A stretch of DNA of 64,000 nt from Petrimonas mucosa (GTDB lineage: Bacteria > Bacteroidota > Bacteroidia > Bacteroidales > Dysgonomonadaceae). The notes beneath the pieces are model-generated. The model saw only the letters and a list, made by a program, of their open reading frames with translations, made no database searches and had not been told where the DNA came from. A program made the position numbers and the translations under genes. The DNA is taken from contig NZ_LT608328.1 in the NCBI RefSeq assembly GCF_900095795.1, positions 606,001 through 670,000 on the forward strand. Reading direction: 5' to 3'. How positions within the stretch are numbered: the first letter of the stretch is position 1; each line of letters begins with the position of its first letter. Below, piece after piece: positions 33,839-42,222 of this stretch.

Positions 33839-36800
33839 AAAAAGTCGTCAAGATAGCCGGAGCCTTGCTGTTGGCTCTTCTGATCCTGGTTTTTGGATTC
33901 GGTTACAGCAACCTGCGTGACCGTCATCGCGGCTATGGTCTCGATCTGAGGGTGGAAAACCGTCATCCCGGGATGTTGCGTGCCGGCTTTGCCGCCGTGC
34001 CGATCACACCGGAGTATATGGAGCCGTGGAATGATCTGGATGGGAATGCCCGTTTCGAACCCCACAAGGGGGATAGCTACCAGGACCTGAACGGCAACGG
34101 GAAATTCGATACCTATTGGATTGCAGGTTTTGGAAACCGGGTTGCGGCACAGGGGGTACATGACGATATCTGGGCCCGGGCGATGGTCCTGGACGACGGC
34201 ACCACCCGCCTCGCACTGGTCGCCCTGGATCTGATCGGTATGTTTCATCCCACAGTGATCGATATCCGGAAGATGATACCGGAAGATGCCGGCATAACCT
34301 ATCTGATGATCGCCTCCACCCATACCCATGAAGCTCCCGACATGCTGGGACTCTGGGGCGAGTCGCCCTTCAAAAGCGGGGTGAACAGGGAGTGGCGGGA
34401 GTATGTCAAGGAACGGGTAGTGGAATCGGTTGTGGAGGCCGTGAATGCGATGCGCCCGGCCCACCTCCGTTTTTCACAGAATCTTACGGAAGGGCGCGTA
34501 ACCTTGAAGGATACCCGTGAGCCCCATGTTTATGATGATGGCCTTAGAATGATGCAGGTAATTGATGCCGAGTCGTCCGAAACGTTAGGTACGATGATCC
34601 AGTGGGCGAACCATCCAGAAACGTTGTGGAGCAGGAATCTGCAGATCTCATCCGATTTTCCCCACTACCTGCGGGAGGCTGTAGAAAAGGGTGTATACCT
34701 CGGCGACAGCCTCGTGCGGAAGGGAGTGGGAGGGGTTGCCCTCTATGTGAACGGGGCGGTAGGCGGGTTGATGACGACGCATGCCTCGATGGAAGTGAAA
34801 GACCCGTTGCGCGATACGGTCTACCTGGAGCCGTCGTTCGACAAGATCCGGGCGCAGGGGGATACCCTGGGCCTGATTATCCTCCGCACGATGGAGGAGA
34901 ATAGCATTGAGGTGAAGGAGGCAGCCATCAACCTGCGGGCAAAGACCTTCAACTTGCCCCTGAAGAACCCGCTCTTTCGTCTGGCGGCGGCCATCGGTGT
35001 TATGGATGCGGATATGACCGGATGGATGAAAAAACGGACCGAAGTGGCTGTCTGGAGTATCGGTCCCGCCAGTTTCATCACCTTCCCGGGAGAGCTCTAT
35101 CCCGAGATCCTGAATGGCGGAGTGGAGGCCCTGCCGGGGCGCGATTTTCCGGTCGAAGCGTTGGAGGTACCGCCATTGCGTGAACTGATGCCCGGCTCTT
35201 TCCGGTTCGGTATCGGACTGGTCAACGACGAGATTGGCTACATCATTCCCAAGAGCCAATGGGATGTGAAGGAGCCCTATGTCTACCGCGACAAACCCTA
35301 TTACGGGGAGGAGAATTCACTTGGTCCGGAGACCGCTCCGCTGTTGTACAGGGAGTTGCGACAATTGCTGGAGGAGTTGCCCGGTAGCCCGGCATACCCC
35401 ACGCAGACCGAGCAGGCAAAAAATGCCATACTGCAACGGATCATCACCAATGTGCCTTCAGGGGAACTGAATGAGTTGACTCACCAGCAATTGCTGGCGA
35501 TGATCAGTGAAGAGGAGCGGGCGATCTTTGCCAACGACCACTGGCGTTTCACGGTCGACGCTCCCGCCATGGTATCGGTAATGCGCCACAAGGAACAGCA
35601 AATTGTACCCTTTTGGCTGGAGGAGAAAGGTTTCCGGAACACCGGAATGACACTCTCCAACGGAAACTACGAGTACGAGGTGTGGCAAAAGGAGTATCCT
35701 GCAGGTGAGATCACCCTTGGAATCAACGGTTTTGATCTGCATCGGGTGGTCTACTTTGTCACAATCGGCCCGGTTAAGGGGGGTGTGATGCCCAAAATAG
35801 TGAGCCACTCGCCCGAGAGGTGGAGGGTGGTACGGATGGAGAAGGGGGCCTACACCTACAACGATTGGGACGAACTGGTGATCGAACGGTTGCCTGCAGA
35901 ACTTGAAGGGCACCTGCTCTTCACCACCATCCGCGGACGTGCACGCGAAGCGGCTATCCTGAACGCTTTCCGTAAAACAGCCTATCCGGCATCATCGGCT
36001 GCCGATCAGGTCGTACTGACCTGGTGCGATGATCCCCGGACCACGCAGGCCTTCCAGTGGAGGAGCGACACATCGGTCACCCGCATGACCCTCAAATATC
36101 GGAAGGCTGATGGCAACGACGGTGATTTTTCTGAGATAGCCGCATCATATCGGCTGCTTGCCGACAATTACATCTACAACTGTCCGGTGGTGAAGCATTG
36201 GGAGGTTAATGTCGAGCGACTGCAGCCCGACACGAAGTATCAATATCGGATCTGCAATGGCGATACCGGTGGAGAAACTCCTCTCTATACATTCCGTACA
36301 GCCCCGCAGGGAGAGTCGCCTTTCCGTTTTATCTACCTGGGAGATACCCACAACAGCGACATTGTGGAGAAAGTGGTGGATCAGGCTTTCCGCACGGCAC
36401 CCGATGCGGCTTTCCTGCTGCATTCCGGAGATCATGTGAATACCGGTCTGTTCAGGGAGCTGTGGGATGAACATTTTCACTACATGCGAAAGGTGTTGCC
36501 CTACCTCTCTTTTGTTCCTGCATTGGGGAATCACGACAGCCAGGATGGTCTCCCCCCTGCGCTCTACCAGCACTTCTTTATGCTGCCACGCGATAACGGA
36601 ACTGTGTTGGAGCCGGAACGCAACTACGCCTTTACCTACGGAAACAGCCGTTTCTTGATTCTCGACTCGACCGGGGATGTCGGCCGCATTGCCTCATGGC
36701 TGGAGGAAGAGCTTAAAAAAGCGGAGGAGAGGTGGAAGATAGTGGTTACCCATTTCCCGATCTACTGGAAGGACGACTCCTATCCCGACATGCGGGAAAA

Positions 36801-37122
36801 GTGGGCATCACTGTTCGACCGTTATGGAGTTGACCTGGTCCTTTCGGGGCATGTACACCAGTACTTCAGGTCATATCCGGTCGTTGGGAATATACCCCGG
36901 AAACCGGAAGAGAAAGGGACCGTCTACGTAGCCTCGGTAGCTGTCGCCTCACGCGATCTGGAGCCCTCCTCTGAAAAATACAACGCACTGCACGTCAACA
37001 CTGGTGCACTCTACCAGACGGTTGAGGTGGAGAGTCGCCAAATCCATGTCGTGTCGCGGAACCTGGATGGTGACAAGATTGACGAGTTTATAATTAGGAA
37101 GGGCGTTGGTGCCAAACCGTAA
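33835..37122 (+). CDS. Fusion of a neutral-ceramidase-like domain and a purple-acid-phosphatase-like phosphoesterase
   Basis: A 1095-residue protein with an N-terminal hydrophobic anchor (residues 8-26). Residues ~45-520 resemble the neutral/alkaline ceramidase N-terminal domain: AGFAAVPITPEYME, DDIWARAMVLDDG, MIASTHTHEAPD (metal-binding His pair), IQWANHPETLW and ITFPGELYPEI. A linker region to ~720 follows. Residues ~735-830 form a fibronectin-like domain as in purple acid phosphatases (VKHWEVNVERLQPDTKYQYRI). Residues 831-1090 hold a full metallophosphoesterase motif set: GDTHNSD (Asp837), HSGDHVN, LGNHDSQ, VVTHFPIYW and LSGHVHQYF. The combination suggests hydrolysis of an amide or ester and a phosphate on one substrate, for example a phosphosphingolipid, but this is speculative. 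Confidence 0.85.
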   Translation: MKKVVKIAGALLLALLILVFGFGYSNLRDRHRGYGLDLRVENRHPGMLRAGFAAVPITPEYMEPWNDLDGNARFEPHKGDSYQDLNGNGKFDTYWIAGFGNRVAAQGVHDDIWARAMVLDDGTTRLALVALDLIGMFHPTVIDIRKMIPEDAGITYLMIASTHTHEAPDMLGLWGESPFKSGVNREWREYVKERVVESVVEAVNAMRPAHLRFSQNLTEGRVTLKDTREPHVYDDGLRMMQVIDAESSETLGTMIQWANHPETLWSRNLQISSDFPHYLREAVEKGVYLGDSLVRKGVGGVALYVNGAVGGLMTTHASMEVKDPLRDTVYLEPSFDKIRAQGDTLGLIILRTMEENSIEVKEAAINLRAKTFNLPLKNPLFRLAAAIGVMDADMTGWMKKRTEVAVWSIGPASFITFPGELYPEILNGGVEALPGRDFPVEALEVPPLRELMPGSFRFGIGLVNDEIGYIIPKSQWDVKEPYVYRDKPYYGEENSLGPETAPLLYRELRQLLEELPGSPAYPTQTEQAKNAILQRIITNVPSGELNELTHQQLLAMISEEERAIFANDHWRFTVDAPAMVSVMRHKEQQIVPFWLEEKGFRNTGMTLSNGNYEYEVWQKEYPAGEITLGINGFDLHRVVYFVTIGPVKGGVMPKIVSHSPERWRVVRMEKGAYTYNDWDELVIERLPAELEGHLLFTTIRGRAREAAILNAFRKTAYPASSAADQVVLTWCDDPRTTQAFQWRSDTSVTRMTLKYRKADGNDGDFSEIAASYRLLADNYIYNCPVVKHWEVNVERLQPDTKYQYRICNGDTGGETPLYTFRTAPQGESPFRFIYLGDTHNSDIVEKVVDQAFRTAPDAAFLLHSGDHVNTGLFRELWDEHFHYMRKVLPYLSFVPALGNHDSQDGLPPALYQHFFMLPRDNGTVLEPERNYAFTYGNSRFLILDSTGDVGRIASWLEEELKKAEERWKIVVTHFPIYWKDDSYPDMREKWASLFDRYGVDLVLSGHVHQYFRSYPVVGNIPRKPEEKGTVYVASVAVASRDLEPSSEKYNALHVNTGALYQTVEVESRQIHVVSRNLDGDKIDEFIIRKGVGAKP

Positions 37123-37136
37123 AATTGTCGTCTGCC

Positions 37137-39458
37137 ATGTTAAGAAAAAGCGTATTGATTCTCTCGGGCATTATCTGCAACCTGTTACTCTTGTCGCTGT
37201 CTGCTCAAGAACATGATCTCTCCGATGCTTCCCTGATCATCTCCGAAACCATTGCCCCGGACTTCAGGGAGACCATTGCCGACATCCTTCAGGAGGAGCT
37301 GTTCAGGCTTGCACAGATCAGGATGCCCTTGAGTGAGCGGTGGACAGAAAACAATATCGCACTATCGCTGGCTGCCGATCGGTCGCTCTACGGTGAGCCC
37401 CTTCCACCGGGAGTTGATCTTCCCGCCGCAGATGAATCCTATAGCATGGCGTGGGAGAGGAGGCGTGGGAGGGAGACACTCTGGCTGATCGGCAAGGATG
37501 AGCGGGCTCTCCTATATGCGGCAGGTCACCTGCTGCGTGAAGTCCGTTTCGGATTCCAGAGGCTCACCCTCAAATCCGGCAGCACCATCTGCTCTGCTCC
37601 TGTCTACCCGATCAGGGGACACCAGCTGGGTTACCGGAACACGGCAAATTCGTACGATGGTTGGAGCCCGGAACAATACGACCGTTACATCCGCGAATTG
37701 GCCCTCTTTGGTGCCAACAGCATTGAGAATATTCCGCTCGAGACTCCTGACAGTCCCCATATGCTGAAAACACCACAGGAGATGAATTACCTAATCAGCC
37801 GGATGTGCGAGAAGTACCGCCTGGATTACTGGGTATGGATGCCTGTCGGCGATCTCTCCAACGATACCGTTTTCAATAAGGAAAAGAAAAAGCATGCCGA
37901 TTTTTACAAAGCTTGTCCCAAGCTCGATAATATCTTTATTCCGGGCGGAGATCCAGGCGATAATCATCCAAGAGAGCTGCTCCGTTTTCTGGAAACCATC
38001 TCCGGCGAGTTGAGGAGATACCATCCCGATGCCGGAATCTGGATGTCGCTACAGGGATTCAGCGATGAAGAGTGCGATTATCTCTTCTCTTACCTGGATG
38101 AGGTGTCGCCCAACTGGCTTAAAGGGATCGTAAGCGGTCCCGGAAGCCCGTCGCTGGCTGCAACCCGTTACCGCCTGCCGGAAAAGTATATGCATCGTCA
38201 TTATCCCGACATCACCCACACCGTGAGGTGTCAATATCCCACGCTTGACTGGGATCAGGCTTTTGCGCTCACCCTGGGACGTGAACCCGTAAATCCGCAA
38301 CCGTTTTACTATGCGATGATACACAACAGGTTTGCCCCGTACACGGATGGATTCATCTCCTACTCCGACGGGATAAACGATGATCTGAACAAGTTTGTCT
38401 GGTCTAGAAAGGGGTGGGATCCGGACGAGGAGGTGACGGAGATACTGGCGCAATATGTCCGTTTCTTCTTTGGAATTTCCGATCCTGAGCCGGTTGTAAA
38501 TGCCATTGCAGCCCTGGAGAAGAATTGGGAGGGGCCTGTCGATGCCAACGCCGGAATTGAAATGACCTTGCGTGAATGGGACCGGCTGGAACAGGAATAT
38601 CCCCGGCTCAATTCCGACTGGCGGTGGCAGATGTGCCTCTACCGCGCCAACTATGATGCGTATATCCGCAGGCGGAATCTTTACGAAAAGAGGCTCGAGA
38701 GAGAGGCTTACCGGATACTCCTGCAGGCAGGTTCGATAGGAATTTCGCAGGCCATGAAACAGGCATTGGAGAAGGTAAACGAAGCAGACAGTTTCAATGT
38801 AGCTCCAGAGTTGAAGCGGAAGATCCACGCTTATGCCGACTCCCTCTTTTTATCCATTTCCCTTCAATCGAGCATGGAGCGGCATCGCGCAAGCGGCCCA
38901 GAAAGGGGATGCACACTGGATTTCCTGGATCATCCGCTGAATAACCGCTGGTGGCTGGCCGACGAGTTCCGGAAGGTGGAACAGATGCAGGACGATGAGG
39001 AGAAGCTGGAGCGGATCACTATCCTGGCCCGCTGGGATAATCCGGGAGAGGGTAGTTTTTATGACAACATCTCAAACATAGCCGAGAGTCCGCATGTTTT
39101 AACAACAGTATACGATGCCACCGATTTTGCCTGGTGGGACAGGGGGCTCTCCCGGAAGCGGCTCTCCACTCAACTGTTTCAGAATTTCCCGAAACTGGAG
39201 TATAACGATCTTGACCCCAATGCCCGTTACCTGATCCGGATTGCCGGGTATGGAGATGCACTGCTCCGGGTGGATGGGGAGCGGATAGCTCCTATCCTTT
39301 ACAACAAGGAGCTGGAGACATTCAAGGAGTTTCTGGTCGATCCCCGCTACACGCGCGACGGCAGCATCACGGTGACTTTCGACGAGCCGGAAGAGTCGCA
39401 CCTGAACTGGAGGCAACACTCCAAAATATGCGATATATGGCTGTTGAGGCGTGACTGA
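37137..39458 (+). CDS. Secreted glycosidase-like protein, unassigned family
   Basis: A 773-residue protein from ATG 37137 (the upstream TTG is less likely) with a signal peptide ending LSLSAQ. Residues 30-140 resemble the alpha-glucuronidase/GH20 N-terminal domain (ENNIALSLAADRSLYG, LLYAAGHLLREVRFG). A TIM-barrel-like region follows (PIRGHQLGYRNTANSYDGWSPEQYDRYIRELALFGANSIE; WVWMPVGDLSNDT; FIPGGDPGDNHPRELLRFLE; IWMSLQGFSDEE; GFISYSDGINDDLNKFVWSR), then a helical region and a C-terminal beta domain. The pattern is glycosidase-like, but I cannot name the catalytic residues or GH family. Confidence 0.75.
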   Translation: MLRKSVLILSGIICNLLLLSLSAQEHDLSDASLIISETIAPDFRETIADILQEELFRLAQIRMPLSERWTENNIALSLAADRSLYGEPLPPGVDLPAADESYSMAWERRRGRETLWLIGKDERALLYAAGHLLREVRFGFQRLTLKSGSTICSAPVYPIRGHQLGYRNTANSYDGWSPEQYDRYIRELALFGANSIENIPLETPDSPHMLKTPQEMNYLISRMCEKYRLDYWVWMPVGDLSNDTVFNKEKKKHADFYKACPKLDNIFIPGGDPGDNHPRELLRFLETISGELRRYHPDAGIWMSLQGFSDEECDYLFSYLDEVSPNWLKGIVSGPGSPSLAATRYRLPEKYMHRHYPDITHTVRCQYPTLDWDQAFALTLGREPVNPQPFYYAMIHNRFAPYTDGFISYSDGINDDLNKFVWSRKGWDPDEEVTEILAQYVRFFFGISDPEPVVNAIAALEKNWEGPVDANAGIEMTLREWDRLEQEYPRLNSDWRWQMCLYRANYDAYIRRRNLYEKRLEREAYRILLQAGSIGISQAMKQALEKVNEADSFNVAPELKRKIHAYADSLFLSISLQSSMERHRASGPERGCTLDFLDHPLNNRWWLADEFRKVEQMQDDEEKLERITILARWDNPGEGSFYDNISNIAESPHVLTTVYDATDFAWWDRGLSRKRLSTQLFQNFPKLEYNDLDPNARYLIRIAGYGDALLRVDGERIAPILYNKELETFKEFLVDPRYTRDGSITVTFDEPEESHLNWRQHSKICDIWLLRRD

Positions 39459-39497
39459 ATAGGTAATAACTTACTTTTTAACGATAAATAGATACGT

Positions 39498-40667
39498 ATG
39501 AAAGCAATTTCTGTTGGAATCTTACTATTGGGAGTGATGATCTCTTGTAGCGGTTATCAGGGAGCGAGAAGCGACAAGGGGCTGGCGGCAGATGTCAGAC
39601 ATGGCGTTCTCTTCTACCAGGAAAACAGGTATGCCGGTTGGCCCGCCAATAACGGCATATGGAACTGGGACAACGAGATCCTGGTGGGATTTGTCGAGGC
39701 GGACCATAAAACGACCGACGGTTTGCACACATACGACCAATCCTCGGCACGTCATAAATATGCCAGAAGTACCGATGGCGGGGAGAGATGGAAGATCGAG
39801 GATGCTTTTGAACAGGGACAGACGGCCTGGGGGAACGATCACAGCATCCCCTCGGACATGGCTGAGGAGCCAAAACCATTGGTGACACCCATGCCCGATT
39901 TTACCGATCCCGGTTTTGTCATTACCTTTGTCCGGCATAACAACAATGACGGGCCCACCCACTTTTATTACTCCATGAACAGGGGTAAAGAGTGGTCGGG
40001 TCCCTACTCCTTCCCTGATCTGGGCACTCCGGGAATAGCCAGCCGTACCGATTATATCGTGGAGAACGAAAGGGAGCTCAGCCTCTTTCTGACAACGGCT
40101 AAAGCAGACAAGAAGGAGGGGCGAGTAGCTTTTGCCCGGACCACCGATGGTGGTTTAACCTGGGAACTGGTTTCATGGATTACGGAAGAACATGGAGGAT
40201 TCGATATTATGCCTTCATCGCTCCGGTTATCTGAAACAGAGCTGTTGACTGTTATCAGGAGAAGGATGGCCGACCGGCAGGATCTGTTGATCGCCTATCG
40301 TTCTACCAACAACGGCAAGTCGTGGAGACCGTTGAAGAATCCGGTCAATGATACCGGCAACGGAGGATCTCCTCCCGCACTGGTCAAACTGGACGATGGA
40401 AGATTGGCATTGGGCTACATCTATCGAAGCGTGTACGGCTCACGCGTATGTGTACGCTTCAGTTCCGACAACGGGGAGAGCTGGAGTGATGAGATTGTGC
40501 TCAGAAGCGGGGATGGAGCCAACCGCGACGCAGGTTACCCGCGCATGGTTCAACGTCCGGACGGGAAACTGGTGCTGATCTACTACTGGAACAACGCGAA
40601 CGACAAGGATGCAACCCCGTACCGGTACATCGCAACAACCATCTTCGATCCCGACCACTGGAGGTGA
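39498..40667 (+). CDS. Sialidase-fold (BNR repeat) lipoprotein
   Basis: A 389-residue lipoprotein (VMISC, Cys17) with four Asp-box repeats: STDGGERW (91-98), TTDGGLTW (about 215-222), STNNGKSW (about 270-277) and SSDNGESW (about 323-330). These mark a six-bladed sialidase-type propeller. The N-terminal arginine motif (RIP) of true sialidases is not visible; instead the protein has ENRYAGWPANNGIWNWDNE. It may therefore be a different glycosidase or a lyase using this fold. It lies between the glycosidase-like gene and the symporter. Confidence 0.82.
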   Translation: MKAISVGILLLGVMISCSGYQGARSDKGLAADVRHGVLFYQENRYAGWPANNGIWNWDNEILVGFVEADHKTTDGLHTYDQSSARHKYARSTDGGERWKIEDAFEQGQTAWGNDHSIPSDMAEEPKPLVTPMPDFTDPGFVITFVRHNNNDGPTHFYYSMNRGKEWSGPYSFPDLGTPGIASRTDYIVENERELSLFLTTAKADKKEGRVAFARTTDGGLTWELVSWITEEHGGFDIMPSSLRLSETELLTVIRRRMADRQDLLIAYRSTNNGKSWRPLKNPVNDTGNGGSPPALVKLDDGRLALGYIYRSVYGSRVCVRFSSDNGESWSDEIVLRSGDGANRDAGYPRMVQRPDGKLVLIYYWNNANDKDATPYRYIATTIFDPDHWR

Positions 40668-40709
40668 ACCGGTCGCTCTTCAAGAAGAACACCTTGTAAT
40701 AGCAGCACT

Positions 40710-42155
40710 ATGCAGTTAACCATTATTGATATTGTCATCTTTCTTGTTTTCACTCTAGGTACAGTACTCTTCGGAAGTTCGTTTGTCCGGAAAAACAAGA
40801 CTGCCGGCGACTTTATGACCGCCGGTAAGGGTATGTCTGGATTTGTGGTGGGTATGTCCATCTTTGCCACCTATGTAAGCAGTATCAGTTTCCTGGCACT
40901 GCCAGGCAGTGCCTATTCCGGGAACTGGAACTCTTTTGTATTCAGCCTCTCCATCCCGATTGCCATCTTTTTTGCAGCCAGATTTTTTGTGCCGTTCTAC
41001 CGGAGTATCGACAGCCCGTCGGCCTACAGTTTCCTGGAGGAGCGTTTCGGCAGGTGGGCCCGGTTGTATGCCTCGGGTTGCTACCTGTTGACACAGGTTG
41101 CCCGCGTCGGCTCCGTGCTCTTTCTCCTGGCCTTGCCAATCAACGCCATGCTGGGGTGGAGTATTCCGTTGATTATTGTCCTTACGGGGGTTGCTGTTGT
41201 AATCTACTCGGCCTTGGGAGGGATAAAGGCAATTGTCTATACCGATGCGATCCAAAGTTTGATTCTGATTGCAGGAGCCATTACCTGTCTGGTGATCCTG
41301 CTGGTCACCATGCCGGGAGGAACGGGTGAACTGTTTCGTGTGGGAGCGGATCACGACAAGTTCTCGCTGGGAAGTTTCGGGTTGAGCTTAAGTGAACCTA
41401 CATTTTGGGTAACGTTGCTTTACGGATTGTTCATCAACCTGCAAAACTACGGCATCGATCAGAACTATGTGCAACGGTACAAAACTGCCCGGGACGAGAA
41501 GAGCGCACGTTTTTCGGCCCTCTTTGGAGGTCTGTTGTATCTGCCCGTGAGCCTGCTCTTTTTTCTTATCGGGACCTCACTTTTCGTCTATTATTCAACT
41601 CAACCCCTTCCGGAGACGGTTACCGGCGACCAGGTGTTTCCCTATTTCATCGTGAACGCTCTTCCGGCAGGAGTCACAGGCCTGCTGATTGCCGCTATCT
41701 TTGCTGCCGGCATGAGTACTGTCTCTACCAGCATAAATAGCTCCGCAACGGTGGTGCTGACCGATTTTTTCTCCATCACCGCTTCGGGAGCAGCAGGCGA
41801 AAAGCGGAAAATGAAGATACTCTATGCCACTTCTGTGATGCTGGGTCTATTGGGTGTTGGCGTTGGACTGGCCATGATCTCCGTGAAGAGTGCGCTGGAT
41901 GCCTGGTGGAGCATGGCTGCAATTTTCAGCGGGGGCATGCTGGGTCTCTTTTTCCTGGGGTATATCGGCCGGAGGGTAAAAGGGGCATATGCCCTTGCCG
42001 GGGTGATCTGCGGCGTGTTGCTTATCGCCTGGATGTCGTTGAGCAGGCAGACGCTTTTCCATAACTATCTGACAATTGTATTGGGCACGCTCGTGATTTT
42101 TTCTGTAGGCATGTTTCTGGCAGTCGTGGGTGGCAGGCGAAACCGGAAGCGTTGA
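40710..42155 (+). CDS. Sodium:solute symporter (SSS family)
   Basis: A 481-residue inner-membrane protein with about 13 transmembrane segments. SSS-family features are FATYVSSISFLALPGSAYSGNW near residue 50, YSALGGIKAIVYTDAIQSLIL near 170 and FAAGMSTVSTSINSSATVVLTDFF near 335. It uses the sodium gradient to bring a small solute into the cytoplasm. Sialic acid, sugars and sugar acids are all known SSS substrates. As the last gene of the locus it most likely imports the monomer released in the periplasm, which the aldolase then cleaves. Confidence 0.92.
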   Translation: MQLTIIDIVIFLVFTLGTVLFGSSFVRKNKTAGDFMTAGKGMSGFVVGMSIFATYVSSISFLALPGSAYSGNWNSFVFSLSIPIAIFFAARFFVPFYRSIDSPSAYSFLEERFGRWARLYASGCYLLTQVARVGSVLFLLALPINAMLGWSIPLIIVLTGVAVVIYSALGGIKAIVYTDAIQSLILIAGAITCLVILLVTMPGGTGELFRVGADHDKFSLGSFGLSLSEPTFWVTLLYGLFINLQNYGIDQNYVQRYKTARDEKSARFSALFGGLLYLPVSLLFFLIGTSLFVYYSTQPLPETVTGDQVFPYFIVNALPAGVTGLLIAAIFAAGMSTVSTSINSSATVVLTDFFSITASGAAGEKRKMKILYATSVMLGLLGVGVGLAMISVKSALDAWWSMAAIFSGGMLGLFFLGYIGRRVKGAYALAGVICGVLLIAWMSLSRQTLFHNYLTIVLGTLVIFSVGMFLAVVGGRRNRKR

Positions 42156-42222
42156 ATAGCTTCCATCTATGGAGATAATAAAAAATCTATTGAAAAAAAG
42201 GCGGAATATATGTTGTAAAACA

